The translations under genes and the position numbers were made by a program. From Pseudomonadota bacterium (GTDB lineage Bacteria > Pseudomonadota > Gammaproteobacteria > Thiotrichales > Thiotrichaceae), in NCBI GenBank assembly GCA_002747455.1, contig PDPG01000047.1:1-64000 (forward strand): a DNA stretch of 64,000 nt. The letters are read 5' to 3'. The notes beneath the pieces were generated by a model. The model saw only the letters and a program-made list of their open reading frames with translations. It was not told the origin of the DNA and did not search any database. Below, piece after piece: positions 19,524 to 30,251 of the stretch. Numbering within the stretch: the stretch's first letter is position 1; each line of letters starts with the position of its first letter.

Positions 19524-20051
19524 TTACTTGTTATAAGCGTCAACGCTTTCCTGAATGGCTTTGCGCGCTTCTGCCGCATCCGCCCAATCGTCAATCTTTA
19601 CCCACTTTCCTTTTTCAAGCTGCTTGTAATGCTCGAAGAAGTGCTCAATCTGCTGGATGAGTAATGGGGGAAGATCCGTGTAGTTTTCAACATTGTCGTA
19701 CTCGGTTGACAGCTTCCCGGCGGGAACAGCAACAATCTTAACATCACCGCCGCCTTCATCAGACATATTCAACACGCCAACAGGGCGTGCAGGAATAACG
19801 CAACCGTGTACCAATGGCTCTGGTGTTACCACCAATACATCAATCGGGTCGCCATCATCCGCCAATGTGTGAGGAACGAAACCGTAGTTTGCAGGGTAGA
19901 ACATAGGAGCTGTCATAAAGCGATCCACCATGAGCGCACCGCTGTCCTTGTCTACTTCATATTTCACGGGTGAAGCATTCGCAGGGATCTCGATAATAAC
20001 ATTGACGCTATTTGGAATGTCCTTGCCTGCTGAAAGATTATCAATAATCAT
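19524..20051 (-). CDS. ppa: Inorganic pyrophosphatase (family I)
   Basis: Cytoplasmic Mg-dependent enzyme that hydrolyses pyrophosphate to phosphate and drives biosynthetic reactions forward. The signature [11 protein letters not shown] carries the metal-binding Asp residues. The substrate-binding [12 protein letters not shown] and [11 protein letters not shown] blocks are intact. With the start at MIIDNLSAG the product is 175 residues, matching the E. coli enzyme (176). An in-frame ATG nine codons earlier is possible but less family-like, and an AGGACC lies just before the chosen start. It is monocistronic, with its own terminator. Confidence 0.97.
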   Translation of the reverse strand: MIIDNLSAGKDIPNSVNVIIEIPANASPVKYEVDKDSGALMVDRFMTAPMFYPANYGFVPHTLADDGDPIDVLVVTPEPLVHGCVIPARPVGVLNMSDEGGGDVKIVAVPAGKLSTEYDNVENYTDLPPLLIQQIEHFFEHYKQLEKGKWVKIDDWADAAEARKAIQESVDAYNK

Positions 20052-20169
20052 ATTGTGGTCCTGAAAAGGTTGATGCAATTTTCCGGCACATTATAGCGTC
20101 TGCAGCCAGTTACGCCTATGGATAAATCGGTCGTAACAGGGCAAATCATCCTGTTGATAAACATTAGTC

Positions 20170-20197
20170 TTGAATATGGGAAGTACCTTAGTATGAT
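20170..20197 (+). promoter_or_regulatory. Sigma70-type promoter upstream of the DUF2058 gene
   Basis: TTGAAT at 20170-20175 and TATGAT at 20192-20197 are separated by 16 bases, about 130 bases before the DUF2058 start codon. It is one of the better -35/-10 pairs in the window and lies in the divergent gap with ppa. It implies a long 5' leader. Confidence 0.55.
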
Positions 20198-20326
20198 ACC
20201 GCCCTTATACGACGTGAAGTGGTTCTACCGGCGTTGTCTGCCTGGCATAAACAGCTGGTATGCGGTTCTCGCATTTGTCTGGCATGTAAACACTTTCTAT
20301 TAACCGAAACGAGTTAGCACTTAAAA

Positions 20327-20881
20327 ATGAGTTCCCTACGCGACCAGTTGTTAAAAGCTGGCTTAGTCACAGAAGAGCAGGTTAAACAAGCTGAAACAAA
20401 GCCTGTGGCCAAACAGAGTAAAAATAATCAGTCGAGGAGTAATGGCAAATCAGGTGGCGCTAAAAACAATAAAGTTGATAAAGCGTCAAAGACCCGACAG
20501 AAAAAGCGGGAACTATCCGACCTGGAACGCTTTTATCAGGAGCGGGATGCGGCTGAGAAGGCAGAGGAAGCTGAAGAAGCACGCAAGCGTAAAGAGGCTG
20601 CCCGGATTCGTAAGCAAAACCGCGCAAAAATTGGCGCTTTAATTAAAAGTAATATGCAGAATGATGAAGCGGCGGATCTTCGCTATAATTTCGTGGTGGG
20701 AAGCTCGGTGAAGTATTTATTTGTCACCGAAGCACAGCAGGAGTTGTTGTCAGCAGGAAAGCTCGCCATTGCATTTTTAGGGGAGAAACGTTGTTTGATT
20801 CCACCTGAAATTGCTGATCAGATTCTGGAAATAGAGCCTAACAGGGTCATTGTTCGGTTCGATGAACCTGAAGTGGAGTAG
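20327..20881 (+). CDS. DUF2058 family protein (YaiL-like)
   Basis: A 184-residue cytoplasmic protein opening SSLRDQLLKAGLV, the family's N-terminal signature. A basic, low-complexity segment (20-60, Lys/Asn/Ser-rich) and a charged coiled coil (about 65-105, rich in Glu/Lys/Arg/Ala) follow. The C-terminal domain has YNFVVGSSVKYLFV and CLIPPEIADQI. E. coli YaiL has been described as a nucleoprotein or polynucleotide-associated protein; no activity is established. The basic linker is consistent with nucleic-acid contact, which is inference. It is followed by mscL after 112 bases. Confidence 0.88.
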   Translation: MSSLRDQLLKAGLVTEEQVKQAETKPVAKQSKNNQSRSNGKSGGAKNNKVDKASKTRQKKRELSDLERFYQERDAAEKAEEAEEARKRKEAARIRKQNRAKIGALIKSNMQNDEAADLRYNFVVGSSVKYLFVTEAQQELLSAGKLAIAFLGEKRCLIPPEIADQILEIEPNRVIVRFDEPEVE

Positions 20882-20993
20882 CAACAACTCACTCACGCTC
20901 AATAAAGGTTTACTGGTTTTTTTACCTTCTCAAAATTGTGGGAAGGCGGTCTGCCTTTACATTATTAATATTTAACAATAGGGAAGTTTTACA

Positions 20994-21389
20994 ATGGGTA
21001 TGATCTCTGAATTTAAAGAGTTTGCAATGAAAGGCAATCTGATCGACATGGCCGCCGGTATCATCATCGGTGCTGCAACGGGTAAAGTTGTGTCGTCATT
21101 AGTATCAGACGTTATCATGCCACCAATCGGTGTACTGATGGGTGGTGTGGATTTCACCGACTTGGCTTATACGATTCAAGAAGCTGCGGGTGATGCTCCA
21201 GCGGTTGTAATCAAATATGGCGCTTTTGTACAGACGGTAATTGACTTTTTCATCGTTGCATTTGCGATTTTCATGGTCATTAAGCTAATGAATAAAGCAC
21301 AGCGCAAGAAAGAGGAGCCAGAACCAGAGCCAGCAGGCCCAAGTCAGGAAGAGTTGCTGACGGAGATTCGTGATCTTCTGAAGAAGTAA
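20994..21389 (+). CDS. mscL: Large-conductance mechanosensitive channel
   Basis: Inner-membrane pentameric channel that opens on membrane tension to release osmolytes during hypo-osmotic shock. The 131-residue protein starts [18 protein letters not shown], the conserved N-terminal amphipathic helix. TM1 (about 19-43) carries the pore constriction [19 protein letters not shown] periplasmic loop, TM2 (about 75-100) and a cytoplasmic helix ending in [12 protein letters not shown] follow. Length and motifs are typical. It has a Lys/Glu/Pro-rich linker before the last helix and its own terminator. Confidence 0.97.
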   Translation: MGMISEFKEFAMKGNLIDMAAGIIIGAATGKVVSSLVSDVIMPPIGVLMGGVDFTDLAYTIQEAAGDAPAVVIKYGAFVQTVIDFFIVAFAIFMVIKLMNKAQRKKEEPEPEPAGPSQEELLTEIRDLLKK

Positions 21390-21398
21390 TAGCGTAAG

Positions 21399-21454
21399 AC
21401 TGTGTGGGTTGCGAGAGTCTTCGCCTTTGGGTTGTTCGGCCCGCACAGTTTTTT
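21399..21454 (+). terminator. Terminator after mscL
   Basis: ACTGTGTGGG (21399-21408) pairs with CCCGCACAGT (21440-21449) and is followed by five T. The 31-base apical region contains a second small stem, GCGA/TCGC. It lies ten bases after the mscL stop. Confidence 0.75.
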
Positions 21455-21495
21455 AATGACAGCATCCAGAGCGGACTTTCTGGTTACTGATGTTG

Positions 21496-22143
<648 letters not shown>

Positions 22144-22190
22144 TTATAACGCGAAGTCAGAAGTAATGCCTATGGCCAAATTCTGATTAT

Positions 22191-22733
22191 TTACAGCGTT
22201 TCGATGCGCCATTCAGCATTTGCCAGCCCGTCGAATGTCCACGAACCGATACGGTATCGAATCAGACGCAGTGTTGGTAGGCCAACGGCGGCGGTCATGC
22301 GACGTACTTGACGGTTTCTCCCTTCACTGATGGTGAGCTCGATCCAGTGATCAGGGACAGTCTTTCGGACACGTATGGGTGGAATGCGCTCCCAAAGATC
22401 AGGAACCGGATCCAGCAATCGTGCTTTGGCCGGTTTGGTTATACCATCTTTGAGCACCACGCCCTCGCGCAAGCTTTGCAACGCTTGTTCGTTCGGCTCA
22501 CCTTCGACCTGAACCCAGTAACACTTCGACATTTTTTTGGCTGGATTGGCAATTTGGTGTTGCAGCTTCCCATCATTGGTTAGAAGCATTAAGCCTTCGC
22601 TGTCTTTATCCAGGCGTCCCGCGGGGTAGCAACCCGGTGCGTCGATGTAGTTTGCCAGTGTTCTGATGCCCGGCTCGGCAGTAAATTGGGATAAAACTCC
22701 GTAGGGTTTATTAAACAGGACGAGTTTGGACAT
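22191..22733 (-). CDS. rluE: 23S rRNA pseudouridine synthase, RluE type
   Basis: RsuA/RluB/E/F-family enzyme that isomerises a uridine in rRNA; E. coli RluE modifies U2457 of 23S rRNA. The 180-residue protein begins KLVLFNKPYGVLSQFT, and the catalytic Asp lies in AGRLDKDSEGLMLLTNDG (motif II). The C-terminal TISEGRNRQVRRMTAAVG is the family's RNA-contact motif. No S4 domain is present, which favours RluE over RsuA, RluB or RluF. It is separated from gmk by 80 bases and appears to be a single gene. Confidence 0.9.
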   Translation of the reverse strand: MSKLVLFNKPYGVLSQFTAEPGIRTLANYIDAPGCYPAGRLDKDSEGLMLLTNDGKLQHQIANPAKKMSKCYWVQVEGEPNEQALQSLREGVVLKDGITKPAKARLLDPVPDLWERIPPIRVRKTVPDHWIELTISEGRNRQVRRMTAAVGLPTLRLIRYRIGSWTFDGLANAEWRIETL

Positions 22734-22874
22734 TGGCTTTGTAATGGGGTTTTGATAGTTGATCAGCAGATCGTGTGTTCAAGGTATGTGAAAAATGGTG
22801 GCAGTTCTGGCCGGCTGGCTATTAACAAAAAACAGCAACCCAAAGAATGCGTCACTCTGGGCGAGGATAATAAC

Positions 22875-22910
22875 ATACCTGAGTTAACCAGCATTAACTC
22901 AGGTATTTTT
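22875..22910. terminator. Perfect 13-bp hairpin, probable terminator
   Basis: ATACCTGAGTTAA (22875-22887) and its perfect complement TTAACTCAGGTAT (22894-22906) enclose a six-base loop. The plus strand continues with T to 22910, but the gene that ends here (stop at 22921) is on the minus strand. In that direction only a weak T-rich tract follows. It may work in both directions. Confidence 0.6.
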
Positions 22911-22920
22911 GCGACAGATG

Positions 22921-24204
22921 TTAGATGACGAAGGGATGACGATAGGTATTAATGCGCGTTGTCCAGCCACGTAACCATCGAGCTTCGTTTCTTCGTGGGT
23001 CAGAGTTTCTAACGCGGCGCTCCAACACTTGAATGGCTGAATCTGCAAAATTGTTCAATGCCATTTGCCCTGGTTGGCTTGGGCGCATGTTTTCAAGTAC
23101 TTGTAGCAATCCCCAGTTCTGGCCACGATAGCCGCCACGGCGGTTCAATCCTTCACCTTTGAAGTTTACATAATCAATTAAGGCGTACCAACCACCACGG
23201 GTGTTGGCGATGGCATTGAGGTTTTGTGCAACATGGCTTTGTAAATGACGAGGTGTCGCTTTAACCAGTTTAGGCATAGCGCGTTTGGCGCGTTCAAAAA
23301 TATAGCTGGCCTGCAAATAGCGTGTTTGGTAGAGGAGGTTCTGGAGTTCCTTTACCTGCGGGCTATGCTTGGCATACTTTAGTTCTGTTTTAGTTCTCCA
23401 GGGAGCACCCGTATATCTGGCCTTTTGTACCCAGACTGGCAGGTGAACGCCATTTGACTGCAAGTGATCAAGAAGTCCGGGGAAGGTATTGCCATAACGG
23501 TTGCGCCGCCCTGAGGGGTACCATGTAAAGTGACCAATACCCATGGACGCAAAATCTTCACCATTATTCCAATGAACCAGTTTGTCGATATCATTACCAC
23601 TTTCATTGCGGAAGATTTTATCGCCGATGGCACGGATTTCGCTGTCTGATAAGCTGGAGATGCTGCGTCCGTGTTGTCGCGATTGTGGCAAGGTTTGGCG
23701 ACCATGTTGCGGAAGCATGGCATATTGTTGAGCAGCTCGTTGTTGGGCCTGTACCTGCTGTTGAGCAATTTGTTGTTGCTGTGCGGCGGCTTTTTGTGCT
23801 TGCTGCTGCCAGACATGACGAGCATGTGCCTGAGCTGCTGCCTTGGCTTGTTCACTCGCCTTTTGTTGGGCTAGTTGACGTTGTTGATTTTGCCAGTCCC
23901 GATGGTATGCCAGTCTTTTTTGTTCTGCTTCGGCTTTTAATGCCTGCTGCTTGGCGGCCCACTGTTGCTGGTAATAGTTCTGTCTGTTGGCAGTCGCTGA
24001 CTGTGTTACTCGTTTTGGGGTTTTCTGAGTGAATGAATGATTGTGTTTTTTTGCTGCTTTTGCCGGTTGGGTGGGCTTAGTAGGCTCGGTTTTACGCGAG
24101 TGAGAGCTACATGCCGTCAGGCTAAAAAGCAAAACAATAGAGAAGCCTATCAGGGCGTTGTTGTTCATGGGTAGTTGCCATTTTGTTGTTATTTTTATTG
24201 TCAA
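22921..24204 (-). CDS. Q-rich lipoprotein with a lysozyme-like C-terminal domain (uncharacterised)
   Basis: A 427-residue lipoprotein: hydrophobic signal with lipobox LTAC (Cys32 from this start), then a basic Thr/Pro/Lys linker. An Ala/Gln-rich probable coiled coil (about 75-165) and a C-terminal domain (about 185-427) follow. The domain opens with FRNESG (Glu201), then NNGEDFASMGIGHFTWYPSG (211-232). A Glu followed some 20 residues later by GIGH recalls the Glu/Asp-GYGH layout of lysozyme-fold muramidases, so cell-wall cleavage is plausible but unproven. A second possible start (MNNNALIG, 24168) would give a signal with no basic residues. No family name is assigned. Confidence 0.75.
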   Translation of the reverse strand: MTIKITTKWQLPMNNNALIGFSIVLLFSLTACSSHSRKTEPTKPTQPAKAAKKHNHSFTQKTPKRVTQSATANRQNYYQQQWAAKQQALKAEAEQKRLAYHRDWQNQQRQLAQQKASEQAKAAAQAHARHVWQQQAQKAAAQQQQIAQQQVQAQQRAAQQYAMLPQHGRQTLPQSRQHGRSISSLSDSEIRAIGDKIFRNESGNDIDKLVHWNNGEDFASMGIGHFTWYPSGRRNRYGNTFPGLLDHLQSNGVHLPVWVQKARYTGAPWRTKTELKYAKHSPQVKELQNLLYQTRYLQASYIFERAKRAMPKLVKATPRHLQSHVAQNLNAIANTRGGWYALIDYVNFKGEGLNRRGGYRGQNWGLLQVLENMRPSQPGQMALNNFADSAIQVLERRVRNSDPRRNEARWLRGWTTRINTYRHPFVI

Positions 24205-24232
24205 TACTCAGTGCTGATAAGTAATCAAATCC

Positions 24233-24841
24233 CTATGCCCCCGACACTTTCCTCCTGTAAATTCTCCAAAGACGCTCCGTTAGTAATGCACTTGTAATTA
24301 TGGCGTAGATCAATGGCTTAGTCGTGTCAGCTTTTACCAGCCACCAGAAGTGTACCACGCTCAATATGACTGTAGGATAAACAAGCAGATGCAGCATTTT
24401 CCAGTAATACCCTAGTTGCCGCATTGTAGTGTGCGTTGAGGTGATGGCCATGAGCGTTAGCATGAGAAAGGCACATGCTCCTGCGGCGATAAATGGCCGT
24501 TCCAGGATGTCTGTATAAATAGCGGAAATACTGAAACCTTGCTCGAACCAGAGGTAGCATAGGAGATGCAGGCTTGCGTAATAGAAGGTAAATAAACCCG
24601 TCATGCGTCGCAGTAAAATGAGTTGTGGCCAGTGCAGTAGTCGCTTGAGTGGTGAAAGTGATAACGTGAGCAATAATAGGATCAGCGCCCATTCTCCCAG
24701 CGTGTGAAACAGGGTTTCAATCGGATTGACGCCTAATGTGTCACCCCACAGGCCGGCGATCAGCCACAGCGTGGGGCTTAATAGCGACAGGAATAATGCA
24801 GGCTTCAGAATGTTATTAAAAAATTTGGGGTGAAGTTGCAT
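24233..24841 (-). CDS. msrQ: MsrQ, heme-binding membrane subunit of the methionine sulfoxide reductase system
   Basis: Inner-membrane b-type heme protein (YedZ) that passes electrons from the quinone pool to periplasmic MsrP. The 202-residue protein has about six TM helices. Conserved features are TLGEWALILLLLTLSLSPL, LRRMTGLFTFYYASLHLLCY with a heme-ligand His, and later His residues in WKMLHLLVYP and VVHFWWLVK. It lies ten bases downstream of msrP on the same strand, the standard msrPQ operon order. Confidence 0.95.
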   Translation of the reverse strand: MQLHPKFFNNILKPALFLSLLSPTLWLIAGLWGDTLGVNPIETLFHTLGEWALILLLLTLSLSPLKRLLHWPQLILLRRMTGLFTFYYASLHLLCYLWFEQGFSISAIYTDILERPFIAAGACAFLMLTLMAITSTHTTMRQLGYYWKMLHLLVYPTVILSVVHFWWLVKADTTKPLIYAIITSALLTERLWRIYRRKVSGA

Positions 24842-24851
24842 CAGATATTAT

Positions 24852-25778
24852 TCAGAAGTACCGTTTGAGGTCCATGCCTTTATACATGGCGGCAACCTGC
24901 TCTCCGTAGCCATTGAACATTAAAGTATCACGTTTAACGAACTCTCCAATGCGGCGCTCTTTTTTTTGACTCCATCGTGGGTGCGGCACGTTGGGGTTCA
25001 CATTGGAATAAAAACCATACTCCGTAGGGCTAAACTGCTGCCACGAGTTTAGGGGCTGGGTTTCTGTGAAGCTAATTCGTGCGATACTCTTGATGCTTTT
25101 AAAACCATATTTCCACGGTACGACGAGCCTAAGAGGTGCACCATTCTGGTTGAGTAAATCTTTACCGTATAAGCCCGTAGATAACAGTGTCAGTGGATGC
25201 ATCGCTTCATCCATCCGTAAGCCCTCAACGTAGGGCCAGTCCAGTACATCGGTGCGTTGTCCCGGCATGGTTTCTGGGCTATAAACGGTTTCAAAGCGAA
25301 CATAACGGGCGCTGCCGGTCGGTTGCACCCGTTTGATCAGTGCCGCTAGTGGAAAACCCATCCACGGTATGACCATAGACCAGCCCTCCACGCAACGAAG
25401 CCGATAAATCCGTTCTTCAATGGTGACGGGCTTTAGCAGATCTTCTAGCGAGTAGGTGCCGGGCTTACCACATTCTCCATCAATATCAATAGTCCACGGT
25501 GTGGTTTTAAGGGCATGAGCGTACTCTGCGGGGTCTGTTTTTTGGCTGCCAAATTCATAATAATTACAATAGCTTGTAATATCCTCGAACTTGGTTGGTT
25601 CTTCACTGGTGGAGAGCGCCTTTTTGTTGGGCCGGCTAAGAAGCGGTTGAATGGCTACGCCAGTGGTTGCAACGACCCCCAGGCCCGCAGCCGTCTTCAT
25701 AAACCGTCTACGATTTTTATACACCTCATAGTCAGTAACTTGGTTTTCTGCGATGTCGTTTTTTTTCAGAAAAGGCAT
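24852..25778 (-). CDS. msrP: MsrP, periplasmic molybdopterin methionine-sulfoxide reductase
   Basis: Repairs oxidised methionines in periplasmic proteins using a Mo-molybdopterin cofactor. A Tat signal is evident at [13 protein letters not shown] (22-34) with a weakly hydrophobic stretch after it, so the enzyme is exported folded. The molybdenum ligand Cys129 lies in [15 protein letters not shown]. Other family blocks are [14 protein letters not shown] and [19 protein letters not shown]. The 308-residue length fits YedY. It is the first gene of the msrPQ operon; a 169-base gap separates it from lspA. Confidence 0.96.
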   Translation of the reverse strand: MPFLKKNDIAENQVTDYEVYKNRRRFMKTAAGLGVVATTGVAIQPLLSRPNKKALSTSEEPTKFEDITSYCNYYEFGSQKTDPAEYAHALKTTPWTIDIDGECGKPGTYSLEDLLKPVTIEERIYRLRCVEGWSMVIPWMGFPLAALIKRVQPTGSARYVRFETVYSPETMPGQRTDVLDWPYVEGLRMDEAMHPLTLLSTGLYGKDLLNQNGAPLRLVVPWKYGFKSIKSIARISFTETQPLNSWQQFSPTEYGFYSNVNPNVPHPRWSQKKERRIGEFVKRDTLMFNGYGEQVAAMYKGMDLKRYF

Positions 25779-25947
25779 TGGTTTCTCCCAAGTATAGACA
25801 CCGAGGGCAATGAATCACGACCCGCACCCTCGATAGACTATACCGTAACATCAATTTACGCACGTCTTAAGTATTTATAATAATTATCGTTTTCCAATAC
25901 TATAGCTTATTGATGCCCCAAGCACATCGGTAGGCTTATGTTTCGAG

Positions 25948-26451
25948 CTAGTGAGATCGGACATTCTCACCTTCTGGCTCGGGGAAGAAGCTAATAATAA
26001 TTAACAATATCGCGCCGATGGTAATCGCGATGTCTGCAATGTTGAAGATCGCGAAGTGACCATTATTCAGGAAAAATAAGTCGAAGTTGACGTATAGGTC
26101 AATAAAGTCAGTCACCCTGCCACTTAGAAGGCGGTCAATGCCGTTGCCGAATGCTCCGCCCAACACCAAAGTCAAGGCGATTGCTGTCCAGCGTTGTCCA
26201 TGATCCAACTTTTTTAGCCAATACAAAATATAGGCACTCACGGCAAATGACAGAGCGACAAAGAACCAGCGCTGCCAGCCGTCCTGATCGCCCAGAAAGC
26301 TAAACGCAGCACCGTAGTTGTAGGCAAGTGTCAGATTAAAGTGAGGTATAACAGCTTGGGGAATACCTTCGCTCAGATTGGCGACGGCCATCCACTTACT
26401 TAACTGATCAAGAATAATAGTCACCACCGAAATCCAGACCCATTTAAGCAT
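25948..26451 (-). CDS. lspA: Lipoprotein signal peptidase (SPase II)
   Basis: Inner-membrane aspartyl protease that cleaves prolipoproteins at the lipidated Cys. With the start at [10 protein letters not shown] it has 167 residues and four TM segments. Catalytic Asp motifs are [19 protein letters not shown] and [12 protein letters not shown]. The [15 protein letters not shown] block is conserved. The start codon overlaps the ileS stop by eight bases, so translation is coupled; an ATG six codons earlier is also possible. The usual downstream fkpB-ispH pair is absent, which fits a cell making isoprenoids from mevalonate, although absence here is not proof. Confidence 0.96.
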   Translation of the reverse strand: MLKWVWISVVTIILDQLSKWMAVANLSEGIPQAVIPHFNLTLAYNYGAAFSFLGDQDGWQRWFFVALSFAVSAYILYWLKKLDHGQRWTAIALTLVLGGAFGNGIDRLLSGRVTDFIDLYVNFDLFFLNNGHFAIFNIADIAITIGAILLIIISFFPEPEGENVRSH

Positions 26452-29275
26452 AATGACGAGCCTCGCCACTGCCGTTCACATTGCTGTCACAACGACCACA
26501 AAGCTCAGGGTGTTTGGCATTAGCGCCAACATCTGCTTGGTGATGCCAGCAGCGTACACACTTTTCACCCGTTGCCGCCTCAGAAACCACCCACGTTGAA
26601 GCCAGCTCCGCAACCGATAATGCGTTGTCTGGTGCTGTGTCTGCTTCAATGATTTCGGCACCGGAAGTAATGAGTACAAAACGCAACTCATCACCCAGCT
26701 TGTTTAGCGTAGCCAGCGTTTCACCCGTACTATACACCTTGACGCTTGCATCCAATGAGGAACCAATCAACTTCTCACCACGCAGGATTTCCAGTTGCTT
26801 ACTGACCGCCTCCCGAACTTTAAAGACGGTTGCCCATTCTTCATTGTTCAGTTGGTCACGCTCATCCATTGCAAACAGCTTGTCTGACCATGTGCTAAAT
26901 TGTGCGTAAGGTAGCTTGGAATCCGCTGCATCCTTTGGCATTTCCTGCCAGACCTCCTCTGCGGTAAAGGTCAGAATAGGGGTCATCCAACGCACTAAGG
27001 CGTGCAGAATAAGATAGGCCGCAGACTGCGCGGAGCGGCGTGCGATGGAGTCTGCCTGCATGGTGTACTGGCGGTCTTTGGTAATATCAAGGAACAAGCT
27101 ACCCATGTCTATCGAGCAGAAATGTAGCATTTCCTGATAGACCAAATGGAAGTGCATGTTCGCGTATGCATTGGTAATGCGTGTTTGTACATCATTGGCT
27201 TTCGCTACAGCCCAACGATCCAGCGGCAGCATATCCTCAGCGGCCAGCAGATTGTTACTCGGGTCAAAGTCATTCAGATTCGACAGCAGATAGCGCGACG
27301 TATTACGAATACGGCGATAGGCATCTGCGGTGCGATTGATGATCTCGTTGGAAACGGTAATTTCACGGCTGTAATCTGACGAAGCCACCCAAAGGCGCAG
27401 GATATCTGCCCCCAGCTTATTGATGACATCTTGTGGTGAAATCGTGTTGCCAATGGACTTGGACATTTTCTTGCCCTGGGCATCCACTGTAAAGCCATGC
27501 GTCAGGACATGCTTATACGGCGGTGTGTCATTTATCGCCATGGATGTCAGCAATGATGACTGGAACCAGCCACGGTGTTGATCCGAGCCTTCAAGATACA
27601 TATCCGCAGGGAAGCCTAACTCATCACGTGTGCGCAGGACTGACTCGTGGGTGGTGCCAGAGTCAAACCACACGTCCAATGTATCCATTGCCTTAACGTA
27701 ATCGTCTGCATCATCACCAATCAGCTCACGCGCATCAACGGTATGCCAGTACTCAATGCCTTCTTTTTCTATTCCCTGTGCCACTTTTTCCATGACCTCC
27801 AGAGTATCAGGGTGCAGCTCCTGGGTATCTTTGTGCGTGAATAGTGAAATTGGCACACCCCAATAACGCTGGCGTGAAATACACCAATCAGGACGGGACT
27901 CAATCATATTGTAGATTCGGTCGATTCCCCATGAAGGAATCCACTCAACTTCCTTGATGGCCTGCAATGTCGCTTGACGCAGGCCCTGTTTTTCCATGCT
28001 GATAAACCACTGCGGGGTGGCACGGAAAATGATTGGCGTTTTATGACGCCAGCAATGTGGGTAGCTGTGGCGGATTTTGCGTGTATCCAGCAGTTGACCA
28101 TTTTTATCAAGTAGTTCAATCAGGACTTGGTTTGCTTGATAAATATCCAAGCCTGCCACCACAGGCGTATCCGCTGAGAATTTACCGTCATTTCCAACCG
28201 GGTTGTAGATTTCCAGTCCGTATTTTTGTCCTACGATATAGTCATCAGCACCGTGGGCAGGGGCTGTGTGGACGGCACCTGTACCGCCTTCGGTTGTCAC
28301 ATGGTCACCACAAATGATCGGTAATACGCGATCATAGAATGGGTGTTGCAGCTGGATGTTTTCCAGTGTCTTGCCCGAACAGTTACCCACAACTTCCACA
28401 TCCGTAAGCCCGTAACGCTCCAATGCGCTGGTTTGGAGTGTAGGTTCCAGAATCAGGTAACCGCGTTCAGTTTTGACCAAGTTATAAGTAAACTCCGGGT
28501 GTACGGTCACTGCCATACTGGCAGGCAGTGTCCAAGGAGTGGTTGTCCAGATAACAGCAGAAATTGTATCTGGCGTGTCGATGCCGAAAATTTTTGCAAC
28601 GCTGGCGGTATCCACCACGTCATATTTGACATCAACTGTAGGTGACGTTTTGTCCTCGTACTCAACTTCTGCTTCGGCTAGAGAGGAGCCACAGTCCAGA
28701 CACCAGTTCACTGGCTTTTCACCTTTTTGCAGGTGACCTTTTTTGATAATCTTTGCCAAGGCACGCACAATATCTGCCTCGGTGCGGAAGTTCATGGTGA
28801 GATAAGGGTTTTCCCAATCACCCAAAACACCCATACGCTTGAAGTCTTTACGTTGCGCATCAATCTGGGTGAGTGCAAATTCACGGCACAATTGGCGGAA
28901 TTTTTTAGCGTCAACTTTCTGCCCAACTTTGCCGACCTGTTGCTCGACTTTTTGCTCAATGGGTAAGCCATGACAGTCCCAGCCTGGGACATAGGCCGCA
29001 TCAAAACCGGCTAAATTCTTACTTTTGGTGATAATATCTTTCAGGATTTTGTTTACAGCATGACCAATGTGTAGCTCACCATTGGCGTACGGAGGGCCGT
29101 CATGCAACACATATTTAGGCCGTCCGGCAGCGTGTTTGCGCATTGCTTGATAGAGACCGTCGTCCATCCATGCCTTCAGCATGTTTGGCTCGCGCTTTGC
29201 TAGATTTCCACGCATGGGGAAGTTCGTGCTTGGAAGATTTAGCGTCGCTTTATAGTCGCTCTTGTTGTCTGTCAC
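26444..29275 (-). CDS. ileS: Isoleucyl-tRNA synthetase
   Basis: Class I aminoacyl-tRNA synthetase charging tRNA-Ile, with a CP1 editing domain against valine. The 943-residue protein has [17 protein letters not shown] (HIGH box near residue 69), the [11 protein letters not shown] editing motif, the [10 protein letters not shown] region, KMSKSIGN, and a C-terminal zinc-binding domain with CVRCWHH and CGRCDSN. This is the standard bacterial (E. coli-like) form rather than the eukaryote-like, mupirocin-resistant type. It overlaps lspA. ribF, commonly the upstream partner, is absent; the upstream gap of 292 bases leads to a divergent accessory gene. Confidence 0.98.
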   Translation of the reverse strand: MTDNKSDYKATLNLPSTNFPMRGNLAKREPNMLKAWMDDGLYQAMRKHAAGRPKYVLHDGPPYANGELHIGHAVNKILKDIITKSKNLAGFDAAYVPGWDCHGLPIEQKVEQQVGKVGQKVDAKKFRQLCREFALTQIDAQRKDFKRMGVLGDWENPYLTMNFRTEADIVRALAKIIKKGHLQKGEKPVNWCLDCGSSLAEAEVEYEDKTSPTVDVKYDVVDTASVAKIFGIDTPDTISAVIWTTTPWTLPASMAVTVHPEFTYNLVKTERGYLILEPTLQTSALERYGLTDVEVVGNCSGKTLENIQLQHPFYDRVLPIICGDHVTTEGGTGAVHTAPAHGADDYIVGQKYGLEIYNPVGNDGKFSADTPVVAGLDIYQANQVLIELLDKNGQLLDTRKIRHSYPHCWRHKTPIIFRATPQWFISMEKQGLRQATLQAIKEVEWIPSWGIDRIYNMIESRPDWCISRQRYWGVPISLFTHKDTQELHPDTLEVMEKVAQGIEKEGIEYWHTVDARELIGDDADDYVKAMDTLDVWFDSGTTHESVLRTRDELGFPADMYLEGSDQHRGWFQSSLLTSMAINDTPPYKHVLTHGFTVDAQGKKMSKSIGNTISPQDVINKLGADILRLWVASSDYSREITVSNEIINRTADAYRRIRNTSRYLLSNLNDFDPSNNLLAAEDMLPLDRWAVAKANDVQTRITNAYANMHFHLVYQEMLHFCSIDMGSLFLDITKDRQYTMQADSIARRSAQSAAYLILHALVRWMTPILTFTAEEVWQEMPKDAADSKLPYAQFSTWSDKLFAMDERDQLNNEEWATVFKVREAVSKQLEILRGEKLIGSSLDASVKVYSTGETLATLNKLGDELRFVLITSGAEIIEADTAPDNALSVAELASTWVVSEAATGEKCVRCWHHQADVGANAKHPELCGRCDSNVNGSGEARHYA

Positions 29276-29567
29276 CGTGCTTTACCTGAATGATCTTTTT
29301 CTGAACGGTGGAGAATATCAAGTTTTTAGTTAAAAACCGATACCTATTCTTCTGAATGAATGAGCACCAGATGGTTTTTTCTGCAACCATACTGTTAGTG
29401 GCTGCATTTTTTAGACAAGTGGCACAGGTAATACATACCCTTGGGGCTTTTCCGTTGTCAGAATAGTTGAGGGGGTAAGCGGAGATCAGGAGGGTTTCCG
29501 CCACAGTTTAGTTGCTCATTTGTCTGAGTGGCTGAGCATAAATAATCACAATGAAAAGGAATTTGTT

Positions 29568-30035
29568 ATGTCTGTTTTACAGCTTAAAAAAATACTATTT
29601 ATAATTTCCCTGTTAGGAACTTTGATTTTAACAGGCGCAGTTTACGGGCAAAGCCCTTTACCACACTCTCGCACGACTGGCTACGCTTCGGAAGCGGAGG
29701 ATGATAAGCCTTTGGCGGGAAGAAATCGTCGGCGACACATCAGATATTTTTCACCTACCTTGTATCCTCGTGCGAATACGGATTACCTCAATGTGACCGC
29801 TGGTACGAACAAGGTTCGTATCAATGTACTGGCCAATGATACCGGACGACACCTTAGGGTCAGAACGGTGAACCCTCGCTCTGCAAGAGGAGGCAGGGTC
29901 TATATGAAAAATAACAAGGTCATTTACATTCCTCTTGTACACTATGTCGGAAAAGATAGCTTCTGGTACTCGGTGATAGACAGAAGTGGGCGTAAGCATT
30001 CCGCTAAAGTCATAATTTGTATCTGTGATAGTTAA
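29568..30035 (+). CDS. Small exported basic protein with one Ig/cadherin-like domain
   Basis: A 155-residue protein, start at MSVLQLKKILF behind AAAGGAA; longer frames upstream lack an RBS. A signal peptide covers about 1-27 (cut near VYG-QSP). A very basic linker with RNRRRHIRY precedes one domain (about 64-153) with RINVLANDTG, VIYIPLVHYVGKDSFWYSV and DRSGRKHSAKVII. That is the same pattern seen five times in the next gene (VLxNDTG, then YxPxxxFxGxDxFWYxxxDxxGR). It is therefore a one-domain paralogue. It is rich in Arg/Lys, in contrast to its acidic neighbour. The two Cys near the C-terminus (ICICDS) could form a disulfide. No function is known. Confidence 0.75.
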   Translation: MSVLQLKKILFIISLLGTLILTGAVYGQSPLPHSRTTGYASEAEDDKPLAGRNRRRHIRYFSPTLYPRANTDYLNVTAGTNKVRINVLANDTGRHLRVRTVNPRSARGGRVYMKNNKVIYIPLVHYVGKDSFWYSVIDRSGRKHSAKVIICICDS

Positions 30036-30209
30036 TAATCAGTAAAAAATAAACGGTATTAATTTGGCGATTAATGCCTATTGTGGGGGTAAAGAGCTGA
30101 CGAGCGGGACGAATATCCTCAAAGTGGAGAGGGATAATGTGGTGGTTAGCACATAATTTAATATGTGTGTTTATGCTCCCGACATAGGATTGTCAGGTGA
30201 TCAATAAAT

Positions 30210-30228
30210 GATGAGACTCTTTCTCATC
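30210..30228 (+). promoter_or_regulatory. Leader hairpin before the five-domain protein gene
   Basis: GATGAGA (30210-30216) and TCTCATC (30222-30228) form a 7-bp stem with a 5-base loop, about 24 bases before the ATG at 30252. There is no T run, so termination is unlikely. A role in mRNA stability or translation is possible. Confidence 0.4.
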
Positions 30229-30251
30229 AGGTTGTAATAGGAAAAAATAAC

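Noticed and set aside
22861..22910. Palindrome considered as an operator or att core
   Set aside because: Position just after a gene stop with T residues on one side fits a terminator better than an operator.
29250..29504. 84-codon minus-strand frame upstream of ileS
   Set aside because: It overlaps the ileS start, lacks an RBS and has no recognisable domain. The ribF gene expected here is not present in any frame.
30050..30100. Inverted repeat GGTATTAAT-n-ATTAATGCC between the two Ig-like genes
   Set aside because: Stem is short and AT-rich and lacks a T run; not convincing as terminator or regulatory site.
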